A model generated the notes under the pieces. The model was not told where the DNA came from and made no database searches. It saw only the letters and a list, made by a program, of their open reading frames with translations. From Bacteroidota bacterium (lineage in GTDB: Bacteria; Bacteroidota; Bacteroidia; Bacteroidales; NBLH01): DNA of 63,060 nucleotides. Shown here in pieces: positions 9,874-19,518 of this stretch. The stretch's first letter is position 1. The number at the start of each line of letters is the position of its first letter. The translations under genes and the position numbers were made by a program. The stretch lies in assembly GCA_025361565.1 (NCBI GenBank), contig JANYKN010000030.1, forward strand, positions 1 through 63,060, given 5' to 3'.

Positions 9874-10392
9874 ATGGAAAATAATCATATAGAAAAATCG
9901 GAATATTCAAACATTCAGGTTTTTGCATTAACTTTTTTACGCATTTTGATAGGCTGGCATTTTTTATACGAAGGTCTTGTGAAATTTTATGCTCCCGGAG
10001 GCTGGACTGCTGAGCTTTTTCTAACTCACTCAGTTGGCCCGTTTTCTTTTATTCTAAAAGCGTTAGCTGTCAATCATACAGTTTTAATGATTGTGGATAA
10101 TGCCAATATCTGGGGACTAATTATCATCGGATTGGGTTTGTTTCTGGGAGTTTTTGCCAAACCATTCAAAATTATGGGAATGGCGCTGTTGTTTCTGTAC
10201 TTTGTTGCATATCCTTCATTGGCTTTTTATAAAGTTTCTGTCCCCGTTGAAGGCAGCTACTGGATTGTAAATAAAAACCTGATTGAAATTGCCGCTTTGT
10301 TTGTATTGTATTGCTTTCCATCTAGCCATATTACAGGGCTTGATCGGTATTTCCGCTATTACAGGGAAAGTTCAAAAAGAAAGTTAGATTAA
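9874..10392 (+). CDS. DoxX-family integral membrane protein
   Basis: This 172-residue protein has four predicted membrane segments and a DoxX-type start (LRILIGWHFLYEGLVKF). DoxX proteins are small inner-membrane proteins, some linked to quinone or thiosulfate redox chemistry. Here it directly follows a Tat-exported Gfo/Idh/MocA enzyme. This pairing recurs in Bacteroidota polysaccharide loci and suggests, as inference, a link between sugar oxidation and the membrane. Confidence 0.8.
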   Translation: MENNHIEKSEYSNIQVFALTFLRILIGWHFLYEGLVKFYAPGGWTAELFLTHSVGPFSFILKALAVNHTVLMIVDNANIWGLIIIGLGLFLGVFAKPFKIMGMALLFLYFVAYPSLAFYKVSVPVEGSYWIVNKNLIEIAALFVLYCFPSSHITGLDRYFRYYRESSKRKLD

Positions 10393-10420
10393 TGAACAGC
10401 ACATTTTTTAAAATTAGTTT

Positions 10421-12844
10421 ATGCCTAGTTTGAAATTTTTCATCCGAATTTGCATTTTAGTTTTGATTGGCTCATATCTCTCAAACTGTTTATCATCAGC
10501 AAAAAAAACAAATTTAAACAATGCATCAACTTCATGGCAAAAAATTGGTCCTGGCGGCGGTGGCTCAACTTTTATTCCAACATTTTCATATCATTCGCCC
10601 GATCAATTTCTGGTAAGATGCGATATGACAGGTGCTTATCTGACAAAAGACGGAGGCACTTCATATCAACAAATTAATTTTGCAAATGGTTCAAATTGCT
10701 TTGCTTATGATCCGAATGATTCAAGTACAATTTATATTGGTTCGACATACCTAAGCAAATCAACAAATGGCGGGAAAACATGGGAACAAATTTTTCCAAA
10801 AAAAACTGATATAGTAAGTGAACAATACATTGGCGATCATGCTGAATATGAGATGAAAACCAACGAAAGTTCTTTGTACGTTACTGAAGTAGGGAAAATT
10901 GAAAGCATTCGTGTTGATCCAGTTAATTCAAAAGCGCTTTATTTTACAATGGGTTCCTGTTTTTTTTATAGTAATGATGACGGACAAACCTGGGAAAGGC
11001 AAGATGTTAAACATCAGATTGATTATTTGTATTCCAATAAAACGAGTGCAAAAAATGAAGTGTTTATTTTCTCACAGGAAGCAATCTATATTTTCGACAA
11101 AACTTCTCAAAAAATTACACAAAGAGAACTTCCAAAAGCTATGTTTCCAGCACTTTCTTTTACAGCCGGAACAATAAAAAATTCGGATGAAACAATTTTC
11201 TATGCACTTCATCATTTAAAACCTAAGGAAAATGCCTACACTTTTACTAACAGCGAAATATGGACTTCGGAAGACATGGGGACCAGCTGGAAACCACTTG
11301 AAGATACTGAAATAACCAATAAAAACTCTGGAATTAAACCCTGTTTTACAATGGTAGTTTGTTCTGAGCACGATGCAGCAAACGCCTATGTAGTGTCCAA
11401 TAACTACGAAGTAAAAAATAAGGATAATTCAGCAACGTTTTGGTATGGCGCCTTAAAAACAGGCGATGCCGGAAAAAGTTGGAACTGGGTTTGGAAAGGT
11501 GGAGGTGGCTCAGGTCAATACGGTGTACAAGATGCACAAGATGCCGAAAATTTGACCGATGCCTGGGTACACAAAGCTTTTGGCGGTGAGTTCATTCAGT
11601 TATTAGATGTTGGAGTATCGCCACAAGATGGAAAGATAGCTGTGGTAACGGATTGGTACAGAACCATGAAAACAATGGACGGTGGAAAAACATGGCGCGA
11701 AATTTACAGTATTTCCAATTTTGACGGAACTTTTACAAGTTGTGGAATGGACGTTACAACCGCTTATGGCGTACATTTCGATCCATTCAACAAAAACCAT
11801 ATTTGCATAAGTTATACTGACATTGGTTTTCACCACAGTTTTGATGGTGGCAAAAGCTTGAGCCGTTCAACAACAGGTGTTCCTAATGAATGGGTAAACA
11901 CATGTTATTGGGTAGCTTTCGATCCGGAAGTAAAAAATAAAGTTTGGTCGGTTTGGTCGGGCATGCACGATTTCCCAAGGGGTAAAATGACACGGAATCC
12001 GGAATGGAAAACTGGCAAATATGCCAAAGGTGGTGTTTGCGTATCAATTGATGGAGGAAAAACATGGAAACCTACCATTGAGGGAATGGGCATGAATTCT
12101 CCGGCAACTTCAATTGTTTTGGATCCGAAATCGAAACCGGGAAAACGCACGCTTTATGCAAGTGTTTATAGCAAAGGTATTTTTAAATCAACCGACGACG
12201 GCAAAACCTGGGCACTAAAAAATATAGGAATTGAAGGAAATACCTGTGCTTTCGAATTAACACTGGCAAATAATGGAAATCTGTTTGTTACTATAAGTCC
12301 AACGCCAATGCACAAAGATGGGAAAAAAGGAAGAGAATTTTATTCAGGTGCCGTTTACCGATCAACCGATGGCGCCGAAACATGGACTAAACTGAATGTA
12401 AGCAATGGTTTGCTGTTTCCAAATGGGATTGCAATTGATCCCAACAATCCTGATTTAATTTATTTAAGTTGCTGGTCAACAATTAGTTTAAGCGATTTGC
12501 TTGGTGGCGATGTAACAAAATCAACAGGAGGTAGCACCTTACTGGATATGCCAGGTGGTATCTTCAAATCTAAAGATGGTGGAAATACATGGACTTCTAT
12601 TTTTGATCAAAAACAATACGTATACGATGTTACTGTTGATCCTTATCATTCAGGCAGATTGTATTGCTGCACTTTTAACAAAGCCGCTTATCGTAGTGAT
12701 GATTTTGGTAAAACCTGGAAAAAAATAACAGGCTATGATTTTCATTGGGGTCATCGGATTGTTATCGATGAAAATGACCATGATAAAGTATATATTACTA
12801 CTTATGGTTCAAGCGTTTGGCATGGAGTTCCGGAGATAGAATGA
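10421..12844 (+). CDS. Secreted Asp-box (BNR) beta-propeller protein, putative glycan-active enzyme (copy 1)
   Basis: This 807-residue lipoprotein-like exported protein (Cys in SNCLSS) carries about ten Asp-box repeats, such as STNGGKTWEQ, TMDGGKTWRE, STDDGKTWAL and SDDFGKTWKK. They span the whole chain and imply one or two beta-propellers. A GPGGGGS segment near residue 45 recurs in its paralogue at 21110-23524. Asp-box propellers include sialidases, GH74 glucanases and some polysaccharide lyases such as rhamnose-glucuronate lyases. With GH88 and KDG genes nearby a lyase is plausible, but no catalytic set can be assigned by eye. Confidence 0.75.
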   Translation: MPSLKFFIRICILVLIGSYLSNCLSSAKKTNLNNASTSWQKIGPGGGGSTFIPTFSYHSPDQFLVRCDMTGAYLTKDGGTSYQQINFANGSNCFAYDPNDSSTIYIGSTYLSKSTNGGKTWEQIFPKKTDIVSEQYIGDHAEYEMKTNESSLYVTEVGKIESIRVDPVNSKALYFTMGSCFFYSNDDGQTWERQDVKHQIDYLYSNKTSAKNEVFIFSQEAIYIFDKTSQKITQRELPKAMFPALSFTAGTIKNSDETIFYALHHLKPKENAYTFTNSEIWTSEDMGTSWKPLEDTEITNKNSGIKPCFTMVVCSEHDAANAYVVSNNYEVKNKDNSATFWYGALKTGDAGKSWNWVWKGGGGSGQYGVQDAQDAENLTDAWVHKAFGGEFIQLLDVGVSPQDGKIAVVTDWYRTMKTMDGGKTWREIYSISNFDGTFTSCGMDVTTAYGVHFDPFNKNHICISYTDIGFHHSFDGGKSLSRSTTGVPNEWVNTCYWVAFDPEVKNKVWSVWSGMHDFPRGKMTRNPEWKTGKYAKGGVCVSIDGGKTWKPTIEGMGMNSPATSIVLDPKSKPGKRTLYASVYSKGIFKSTDDGKTWALKNIGIEGNTCAFELTLANNGNLFVTISPTPMHKDGKKGREFYSGAVYRSTDGAETWTKLNVSNGLLFPNGIAIDPNNPDLIYLSCWSTISLSDLLGGDVTKSTGGSTLLDMPGGIFKSKDGGNTWTSIFDQKQYVYDVTVDPYHSGRLYCCTFNKAAYRSDDFGKTWKKITGYDFHWGHRIVIDENDHDKVYITTYGSSVWHGVPEIE

Positions 12845-13005
12845 TTTTTACAAAAAGAAATTAGAAATAGTGATGGCTAACTGATAGATAATTAAATAAA
12901 TATAATATTTGTTTGGTATTTATTCATCCGCATAAATTGTAATTGACGGAATGTTTTATAAAATAATTGTATTGATTAAAAACCTGTAACTAAAAATCTA
13001 TTGAA

Positions 13006-15225
13006 ATGACAAATCAAAAACAAATTTACCCATGCTTGGCTGCAACTTTAATGCTGGTAATTCTTATTATATTATTTGCTTGCCAAACATCTCAAAAACA
13101 CTTGGTAAATCAAAATTCTACCCGATTTGATTCCCTTCAAATTAAATCAGAGCATCCCAGAATTTGGGTTGATGCTAACAAAATGCAATTTCTGAAAGAA
13201 AAATGTAAAGGCAGATCTGTTGAAGAAGTTCAAGAACTTGCCGGACCTTCCATTGCTGGTTTAGCTTTGACTTATCTGATTACCGGAGACGAAAAAACAG
13301 GACAACAAGCAATTGCCAAAGCCCTGGCAGAGCGAGTTGATGAAGGTTCTGTATACAAGGATTTAAACTCATCAGATGGGCTAAACAAACGGATTCATTT
13401 TCATGCGCTTTTAACAGAGCGCGCTTTATGTTACGATTGGTGCTACCCACTTCTTTCTGATAAGGAAAAAGCCGAATTCAGGAATCTGATGCTTCCTGAT
13501 ATGAAAAAACGTGTCGGTTTTAAAAGAGCCTGGCGATCATTTCATAATGGATTGTACGATACTGGCTGGCCTTTAACTGCTGCAATATTAGCGTTAGATG
13601 GCGATGAACCTTATACAAAAGAAGCTTGGGATTTTGTGAAACCAGAACTTGAAGATGTGTTAAAAACCTTCGAAAATGTATTTCCTGATGGGGAATGGGG
13701 CGAAGGAATGGATTATAACAGACATTCAACCTATCCGGCAATTAATTTGTTTTTGGCGATTAAAACCGCTACAGGAAAAGATTTTTTGGCCACTTCGCAA
13801 CACATCAAAAACACAGGGGCTTATATTTTGTACAGCTCAAAAGCCAATGGACTGGCTCTGGAAAGCGACGATAACGATTGGCCTTTTATTGGCCCTTGGG
13901 AACGTTCGGCTTTATTAATGCTCAATGAGGAATTTCGTGATGGTTATAATCAAAATTTTATCAATAATTGTCCGGCTAAAAGGTTTCAGTTCGAACCGGC
14001 ATTAAAGTTTTGCGATTTGCTGTGGTACGATTCTACAATCCAGGAACAACCGCTTACTGATTTGCCTTTATCGAAAATTTTCAGAGGCAAAGGTTTGGTT
14101 ATGGCTCGCAGCAATTGGGATTGGGATTCTCCAAACAAGCCTGCAAACAGCGCCTGGATTTCGTTTCATTGTGGCGATTATTTTGGCGATCATGTTCATT
14201 TTGATAACAATAGTTTTTCGATTAGCTACAACGGAGAATTAGCCCTTGATGCGGGTAGATACGATTGCGATTGGGGCATTGAGGATTGGACACTAAGCAA
14301 AGATTCCACAAAAATACGAAGATCACAATTTTTCAATTATTACAAAAGAACCATTGCTCATAATACCATTCTGGTAATGGATCCCAATGAAAGATTAGCA
14401 CTGAACCTAATAAATGATGGTGGACAAATTGACCAGTTGCGCTTGAAAGGACCACGAAATGTTCCCGAAGATTATGATCAGGGAAATTTTCCCTCAGAAG
14501 AAGGAATTGGGAAATGCGATTGGGCTACAAACCCCGGTAGATGGGAGACAGGCGACATTACATCCTACAAAGCCACCAACGACTTTATGTATGTTCGGGG
14601 TGATGCAACAAAATCGTATTCTCCATCAAAAATGAACTCATACATTCGCCAATTGGTTTATTTGCAGCCCGGAATTATTGTGGTGATGGACAGGGTGGTA
14701 TCTACAAATCCTGATTTTAAGAAAACATGGTTACTTCATTCTGTGAACGAACCTGCAATTGATAAAAACTCTAATTCATTTGAAATAACAGAAGGAGAAG
14801 GTCGCTTGGTTTGTGTTTCGGTGTTGCCAAATAAAATGAAGGTATCAAAAATTGGTGGCCCAGGAAAAGAGTTTTTGGTAGATACCGCTCATTTAACCTG
14901 TGGTTTGAAATCAACCGTTGACCCTCAGGAATTGCATTATGCCGAAATTCCAGGAGCATGGCGTGTGGAGATAAATCCTGCTGTGGCTGCTAAAGAAGAT
15001 TATTTTTTAAATGTTTTGATGGTTTCAAATAAAAGTTCAAAAGAAGTTCCAACCGTAAAAGTTTTATCGGAAACTGCCGATGAAATTTCTATTCAGGTGA
15101 GCACCAAAGATGGAAAATCAGCTGTTCTCAATTTTACAAAAGGTGAAAAACAAGCAACTCATATAAAACTGATGAGTGGTAAATCGGTTTTGGTTGATGA
15201 AAATATGCCTGATAAGGTTGAATAG
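13006..15225 (+). CDS. Heparinase II/III-type polysaccharide lyase, exported
   Basis: This 739-residue protein has a lipoprotein signal (Cys in LFACQTS), an (alpha/alpha)-toroid N-terminal half (about 50-370) and a heparinase II/III-like beta-sandwich C-terminal half. Key segments are NGLYDTGWPL, HCGDYFGDHVHFDNNSF with its His residues, and YYKRTIAHNTILV. Such enzymes cleave uronic-acid-containing glycans by beta-elimination to leave an unsaturated uronate end. The GH88 enzyme and KDG pathway in this locus would process that product. The exact PL family cannot be fixed without a search. Confidence 0.85.
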   Translation: MTNQKQIYPCLAATLMLVILIILFACQTSQKHLVNQNSTRFDSLQIKSEHPRIWVDANKMQFLKEKCKGRSVEEVQELAGPSIAGLALTYLITGDEKTGQQAIAKALAERVDEGSVYKDLNSSDGLNKRIHFHALLTERALCYDWCYPLLSDKEKAEFRNLMLPDMKKRVGFKRAWRSFHNGLYDTGWPLTAAILALDGDEPYTKEAWDFVKPELEDVLKTFENVFPDGEWGEGMDYNRHSTYPAINLFLAIKTATGKDFLATSQHIKNTGAYILYSSKANGLALESDDNDWPFIGPWERSALLMLNEEFRDGYNQNFINNCPAKRFQFEPALKFCDLLWYDSTIQEQPLTDLPLSKIFRGKGLVMARSNWDWDSPNKPANSAWISFHCGDYFGDHVHFDNNSFSISYNGELALDAGRYDCDWGIEDWTLSKDSTKIRRSQFFNYYKRTIAHNTILVMDPNERLALNLINDGGQIDQLRLKGPRNVPEDYDQGNFPSEEGIGKCDWATNPGRWETGDITSYKATNDFMYVRGDATKSYSPSKMNSYIRQLVYLQPGIIVVMDRVVSTNPDFKKTWLLHSVNEPAIDKNSNSFEITEGEGRLVCVSVLPNKMKVSKIGGPGKEFLVDTAHLTCGLKSTVDPQELHYAEIPGAWRVEINPAVAAKEDYFLNVLMVSNKSSKEVPTVKVLSETADEISIQVSTKDGKSAVLNFTKGEKQATHIKLMSGKSVLVDENMPDKVE

Positions 15226-15258
15226 CAGAAAGGTAGGATAAATTGACAAATTGTTATA

Positions 15259-15293
15259 TTTTCTCGGAGTCCTATCAGTAGACTCTGAGAAAA
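15259..15293 (+). terminator. Hairpin after the lyase gene
   Basis: A 13-bp inverted repeat with one G-T pair (15259-15271 and 15281-15293) and a 9-base loop lies 33 bases after the lyase stop. The stem's own U-rich and A-rich ends are its only tract and no T run follows, so it may be a processing or RNA-stability hairpin instead. Confidence 0.5.
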
Positions 15294-15371
15294 TCAAAAA
15301 TTTGAGCAAGTTGAAATATTTTATGTCAATACAAAGCCTTTTTTTTGATCGAATTTAATCCAAACATAATC

Positions 15372-15827
15372 ATGAGATTTAAAACAATCACTTTAGTCAT
15401 TCTTTTTATAGGTACAACTTTATTAACAAGCTGCCATAAAGACAAGCCCACGGGGCCATACGATCCTTATACACATATTTCCATATTTAAAGCAAAGATT
15501 GACAATATTGATTTTGAACCTATTTCTATAACTATTTCTATTCCTGATATTCGAACAAATCCAATGGGGGTATTTGCATATGATAACACCCATTTGATTG
15601 GTGTTTTTTATCCTAGAGATTGTGGCGAGAAGACCTTTAATTTGTCAAATTCAAACCAAAATGCTTCCATATTATTCGACAATATTGAATGTAAAACTGG
15701 AAATCTTACTATAACTAAATATGATGTAAACTTGGTTGAAGGAACTTTCGAATTTGAAGTGAATATCCAAGACTCAGTTATGAAAATTACCGAAGGTTTT
15801 TTTTCAATTGTATACCCTATAAACTAA
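15372..15827 (+). CDS. Small lipoprotein, tandem copy 1
   Basis: This 151-residue lipoprotein has a lipobox ending in LLTSCHK. I recognise no family. The mature part looks like a small beta-sandwich and ends VEGTFEFEVNIQDSV, a pattern seen in DUF6252-like lipoproteins. I chose the ATG at 15372, next to the signal peptide. A second copy follows immediately, with a near-identical segment after the lipobox (KPTGPYDPYTHISIFKAK) and a similar C terminus. Confidence 0.75.
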   Translation: MRFKTITLVILFIGTTLLTSCHKDKPTGPYDPYTHISIFKAKIDNIDFEPISITISIPDIRTNPMGVFAYDNTHLIGVFYPRDCGEKTFNLSNSNQNASILFDNIECKTGNLTITKYDVNLVEGTFEFEVNIQDSVMKITEGFFSIVYPIN

Positions 15828-15852
15828 ATTGCTAACCTTAAAATCTACTGAT

Positions 15853-16302
15853 ATGAAACCAAAAACAATTATTTTGCTTTTTATTTGTTCAACTTTATTA
15901 ACAAGCTGCCATAAAGAAAAGCCCACGGGACCATACGATCCTTATACACATATTTCCATATTTAAAGCAAAAATTGACAATATTGATTTTGAGTCTTATC
16001 AAATTACGATCGGTACGCCTGATGATCTTAAATATCCAATTGGAATTATTGCGGATGATAATAATTATGTAATTAGTATTGAGTTTCCCGCAAACTGCGG
16101 AGAAAGGACATTTAATTTTCCAAATTCAGATCAAAATGCAACCATCATGTTCAACAATACTGAATGTTTATCAGGAAGACTTAACATAACTAAATACGAT
16201 GTTAACCTGGTCGAAGGTACTTTTGAATTTGATGTGAATATTCAAGATTCGGTTTATAAAATAACTGAAGGATTTTTTTCAATTGTATACACAATAAGCT
16301 AA
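15853..16302 (+). CDS. Small lipoprotein, tandem copy 2
   Basis: This 149-residue lipoprotein (LLTSCHK lipobox) is a tandem duplicate of the gene ending 25 bases upstream. The first third and the C-terminal KYDVNLVEGTFEF region are nearly unchanged, while the middle has diverged. The start is the ATG at 15853. The Cys residues in the mature chain (NCGER and NTECL) are conserved in both copies, so a disulfide is possible. Function unknown. Confidence 0.75.
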   Translation: MKPKTIILLFICSTLLTSCHKEKPTGPYDPYTHISIFKAKIDNIDFESYQITIGTPDDLKYPIGIIADDNNYVISIEFPANCGERTFNFPNSDQNATIMFNNTECLSGRLNITKYDVNLVEGTFEFDVNIQDSVYKITEGFFSIVYTIS

Positions 16303-16394
16303 ATTAATGACAATGGAAATTTTAGAAAGTGCTAATTTGTAATTCTGAAATTTAGTTTTATCACCGAATTTTTTTATTCAAATTCATTAAAATA

Positions 16395-16426
16395 TTTGGA
16401 TTAATAAAACAAATATCATTACTTTG
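16395..16426 (+). promoter_or_regulatory. Possible promoter of the LacI-family gene
   Basis: A TTTG at 16395-16398 and TTACTTTG at 16419-16426 are spaced by 20 bases. The -7 box deviates from TAnnTTTG at its first bases. Confidence 0.35.
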
Positions 16427-16480
16427 CTTAATCGTTTAATTATTGAATTTTATAATAAATAGAGTTAAATATTCATTTGG

Positions 16481-17488
16481 ATGAAAAATAGAGTTTCATT
16501 AAAAGATATTGCAAATAAAGTTGGTGTTTCAATTGCGCTTGTTTCCTACGTTTTAAATGGTAAAGAAAAAGAGAAACGTGTTGGTGAAGAAGTTGTTAAA
16601 AGGATAAAGGAAGCAGCCAAAGAACTCAATTACCAACCCAATCAAATTGCAAGAAGTTTAAGGGGGGGATCAACAAAAACAATAGGACTTATTGTAACAG
16701 ATATTGCTAACCCTTTCTTTGGACAATTGGCCCGGATAATTGAAGATGAAGCCGTAAAAAATGGTTATACTGTTATTTTTGGTAGTTGCGATGAGGATAT
16801 ATTTAAATCTGAAAGATTAATTGAGACCTTTTTATATAGGCAAGTTGATGGTTTCATTATCGCACCAGCCGAAGGCACTAACAATCAAATTGCTGCCCTA
16901 ATTGAAAAAAAATTGCCCGTAGTTTTAATTGATAGATATTTTCCAGAAATAAAGGCGAGCAGTGTTTGTCTCAACAACTTTCAAGCAACCTTCGAAGCAA
17001 CCAACCACTTAATTAAACAAGGTTATAAGCATATTAAAATGGTTGCTTACAAAACATCATTAAATCATATGCAAGAGCGGATAAGGGGTTATGTCGAAGC
17101 ATTGATCCTCCATAATTTAAATAGCGAAATATATATTATTGAAATACTTCGTAAATCTTTGAAAAAGGAAACCGAGGATCTTATTGAAAAGGAAATCAAA
17201 AAAATGGAAAACATTGATGCCTTAATTTTTGCTACCAATTCACTTACATTATCTGGTTTGTATAGTATTAACAGGCTTGGGATTAAAGTTCCCGAAGAAT
17301 TAGGCATTGTTGGATTTGACGGAAATGAAGCATTCGATTTTTTCTATGCTCCTTTATCGTTTGTTGAACAGCCATTGCCTGCAATTGGAAGAAAGGCTGT
17401 AAATGTTTTACTTGATTTGATCAATGGGCAAAGTGATATTGTGCATTATAATTTGGAACATTTTTTAAATATACGAAATTCGAGCTAA
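16481..17488 (+). CDS. LacI-family transcriptional regulator
   Basis: This 335-residue regulator is full length for the LacI/GalR family. The helix-turn-helix is at the N terminus (SLKDIANKVGVSIALVSYVL), followed by the hinge NQIARSLRGG. The periplasmic-binding-like sugar domain begins at TIGLIVTDIANPFF and includes LGIVGFDG. It lies just upstream of a broken L-fucose isomerase gene, an intact FucP-type transporter and a broken ribulokinase gene. It was therefore probably the local regulator of a deoxysugar pathway. Confidence 0.9.
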   Translation: MKNRVSLKDIANKVGVSIALVSYVLNGKEKEKRVGEEVVKRIKEAAKELNYQPNQIARSLRGGSTKTIGLIVTDIANPFFGQLARIIEDEAVKNGYTVIFGSCDEDIFKSERLIETFLYRQVDGFIIAPAEGTNNQIAALIEKKLPVVLIDRYFPEIKASSVCLNNFQATFEATNHLIKQGYKHIKMVAYKTSLNHMQERIRGYVEALILHNLNSEIYIIEILRKSLKKETEDLIEKEIKKMENIDALIFATNSLTLSGLYSINRLGIKVPEELGIVGFDGNEAFDFFYAPLSFVEQPLPAIGRKAVNVLLDLINGQSDIVHYNLEHFLNIRNSS

Positions 17489-17503
17489 TTTTTTTATGCA
17501 TGG

Positions 17504-18051
17504 TCAATGGTTAACCCTGACTTCTTTCAGGACTATTTGGTTATTAGAACAGAATTCGTTGAATCAGTTGAGTTTATGCGTCGTATAGAATTTGGTATTG
17601 ATGATAAAGAAGAATATGAAAAAGCAATGGTTTGGATTAAAGCCAACTGCATTGAAGGAGAAGATGTTAACAGTGCTGCCAAACAATCATCCCGTGAACG
17701 TAAGAACTGGGAATGGGAAATTGTAGTAAAAATGACACTAATTGCACACGATTTAATGATTGGAAACCAAAACTCAAAGCATTGGGCTTTGGTGAAGAAG
17801 CAAAAGGAAGGAATGCAATTTTGGCCGTTTTACAAGGCCAGCGGCAATGGACTGATTTTTATCCAAATGCAGATTTTACAGAAGCTATATTAAATTCTTC
17901 TTTTGATTGGAATGGAGTAAGGGAAGCTTTTGTTTTTGCAACTGAAAACGACAGCCTGAAAGGTGTTTCAATATTATTCGGTCATTTGCTGACAAATACT
18001 GTACAGATTTTTTCTGATGTCCGAACTTACTGGAGCCAGGTGAGACTCTAA
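17504..18051 (+). pseudogene. fucI: L-fucose isomerase remnant, frameshifted and truncated
   Basis: Only the middle of an L-fucose isomerase (normally about 590 residues) is left. The first part reads NPDFFQDYLVIRTEFVE to DLMIGN in one frame. A frameshift near 17765 moves to a second frame with [27 protein letters not shown] and FATENDSL to FSDVRTYW. The Glu of TENDSL and the Asp of SDVRTYW are 24 residues apart, like metal ligands E337 and D361 of the E. coli enzyme. The N-terminal domain and the C-terminal domain with the third ligand are gone. It follows the LacI gene by 18 bases and cannot make an active enzyme. Confidence 0.85.
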
Positions 18052-18167
18052 ATCACATTCAAAGAACTTTTCATTTTGAAGGTGACGAAGTTTCATTGTC
18101 GATAATTTCAAAATCTAAACTAGGAGTATCAATTGAACAGATTAAAGCAATCTTTAAGAATAAGTAA
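18052..18167 (+). pseudogene. Unassigned coding fragment after the fucI remnant
   Basis: The third reading frame stays open here and ends in TAA at 18165-18167, encoding a protein-like stretch that includes RTFHFEGDEVSLSIISKSK and IEQIKAIFKNK. It does not resemble any part of L-fucose isomerase that I know. It may be the tail of another gene joined by the deletion that removed the fucI 3' end. The origin is unknown. Confidence 0.35.
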
Positions 18168-18170
18168 CAA

Positions 18171-19499
18171 ATGGAAACAAAAAATCGAAGATTATCACTT
18201 GTCGCAGGTCCAAACGGAACAAATTACTTGTTCCCATTTGTAATGGTTACCAGTTTATTCCTGATGTGGGGTTTTGCACATGGGTTTTTAGATGTTTTGG
18301 ATAAGCATTTTCAAAATATCCTTAAATTGTCAAAGGCTCAATCCGGGTTTATCCAATTCTCAATGTATATAGGTTATTTGGCCATGGCTATACCTGCAGG
18401 TCTGATTATGAAGCGTTTTGGCTATAAAAAAGGAATTGTCTTAGGTCTTGCATTATTTTCATTAGGTGCATTTTTATTTTATCCTGCAGCAAAATTAGGA
18501 ACATTTATACCATTTTTAATTGCCTTATTTGTTCTTGCAAGTGGTTTAACTTGTCTTGAAACCGCTGCCAATCCATATTCAATAGTTTTGGGACCCAAAG
18601 AATCAGCTTCAAGACGTATCAACTTTTCTCAATCTTTTAATGGATTGGGCTGGATACTTGGCCCATTGATAGGTGGGCTTTTAATTTTTGGCACTAAAGA
18701 CACATATGATGATACCAAATTCGATTCTCTTCTTTGGCCATATATGGCAATTGGAAGTGTTGTTTTTATTGTAGCAATTGTTTTTTTATTTACTTCTCTT
18801 CCCGATATCAAAGAACATTCAGATGAAGATACTGAAGATAATCCACCCATGCGACTATTGTTGAAACACCCTTTTTTCATTCTTGCTGTTGTGGCTCAAT
18901 TTCTATATGTTGCAGCACAAACAGGTGTTAATTCTTTTTTCATCAACTATGTAACCGAAGAGTTACCCAATGTTCAAGCTCCAATTGGTAGGATAATGGA
19001 TCATTTGGGATATTTTGGCGAAGTTTTTATGCCCAAAAACTCAAACCAGGCGGCATCATTAATACTCGCAATTGGTGGTATGGGATTGTTTTGGATTGGC
19101 CGGTTAAGCGGTTCCTATATTCTCAAATTTGTTTCACCAGGCAAAATGCTTACATTTTATGGTTTGGCAAATTCGTTTTTGCTTCTTCTAGTATTCTTTG
19201 GACTCGGAAATATTTCTGTAGTCGCTTTATTTTGTAGTTACTTCTTTATGTCAATTATGTTTCCTACCATTTTTGCTTTAGGAGTAAGCGATTTGGGAGC
19301 TTTGACCAAAAAAGGCTCATCCTTTTTGGTAATGGCTGTTGCAGGAGGTGCATTTTGTCCTCCAATTATGGGTTTGATTTCAGATAATTTTGGAACAGCG
19401 GTGGGCTTTTTAATACCTCTGTTTTGCTTTGTTTTCATTTCCTATTTTGGATTTGTGAGTATCCAAAAATTTAATATCAAGCAATCAATTAAATCTTAA
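18171..19499 (+). CDS. L-fucose:proton symporter-type sugar transporter (FucP family, MFS)
   Basis: This 442-residue inner-membrane protein has 12 predicted membrane segments and FucP-family features: LFLMWGFAHGFLDVLDKHFQ near the N terminus, ETAANPYSIVLGP, and RINFSQSFNGLGW. FucP-family carriers import L-fucose, glucose or related sugars with protons. The gene is intact although its presumed partners, the isomerase upstream and the kinase downstream, are both broken. It may therefore serve another sugar of the locus. Spacing on both sides is under 25 bases. Confidence 0.9.
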   Translation: METKNRRLSLVAGPNGTNYLFPFVMVTSLFLMWGFAHGFLDVLDKHFQNILKLSKAQSGFIQFSMYIGYLAMAIPAGLIMKRFGYKKGIVLGLALFSLGAFLFYPAAKLGTFIPFLIALFVLASGLTCLETAANPYSIVLGPKESASRRINFSQSFNGLGWILGPLIGGLLIFGTKDTYDDTKFDSLLWPYMAIGSVVFIVAIVFLFTSLPDIKEHSDEDTEDNPPMRLLLKHPFFILAVVAQFLYVAAQTGVNSFFINYVTEELPNVQAPIGRIMDHLGYFGEVFMPKNSNQAASLILAIGGMGLFWIGRLSGSYILKFVSPGKMLTFYGLANSFLLLLVFFGLGNISVVALFCSYFFMSIMFPTIFALGVSDLGALTKKGSSFLVMAVAGGAFCPPIMGLISDNFGTAVGFLIPLFCFVFISYFGFVSIQKFNIKQSIKS

Positions 19500-19518
19500 C
19501 TTTTAATCCAATTGAGTG

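Noticed and set aside
10421-12844. Identification of the propeller protein as a sialidase or xyloglucanase (GH74)
   Set aside because: Asp boxes alone do not define either family, and no catalytic residues of these enzymes could be placed.
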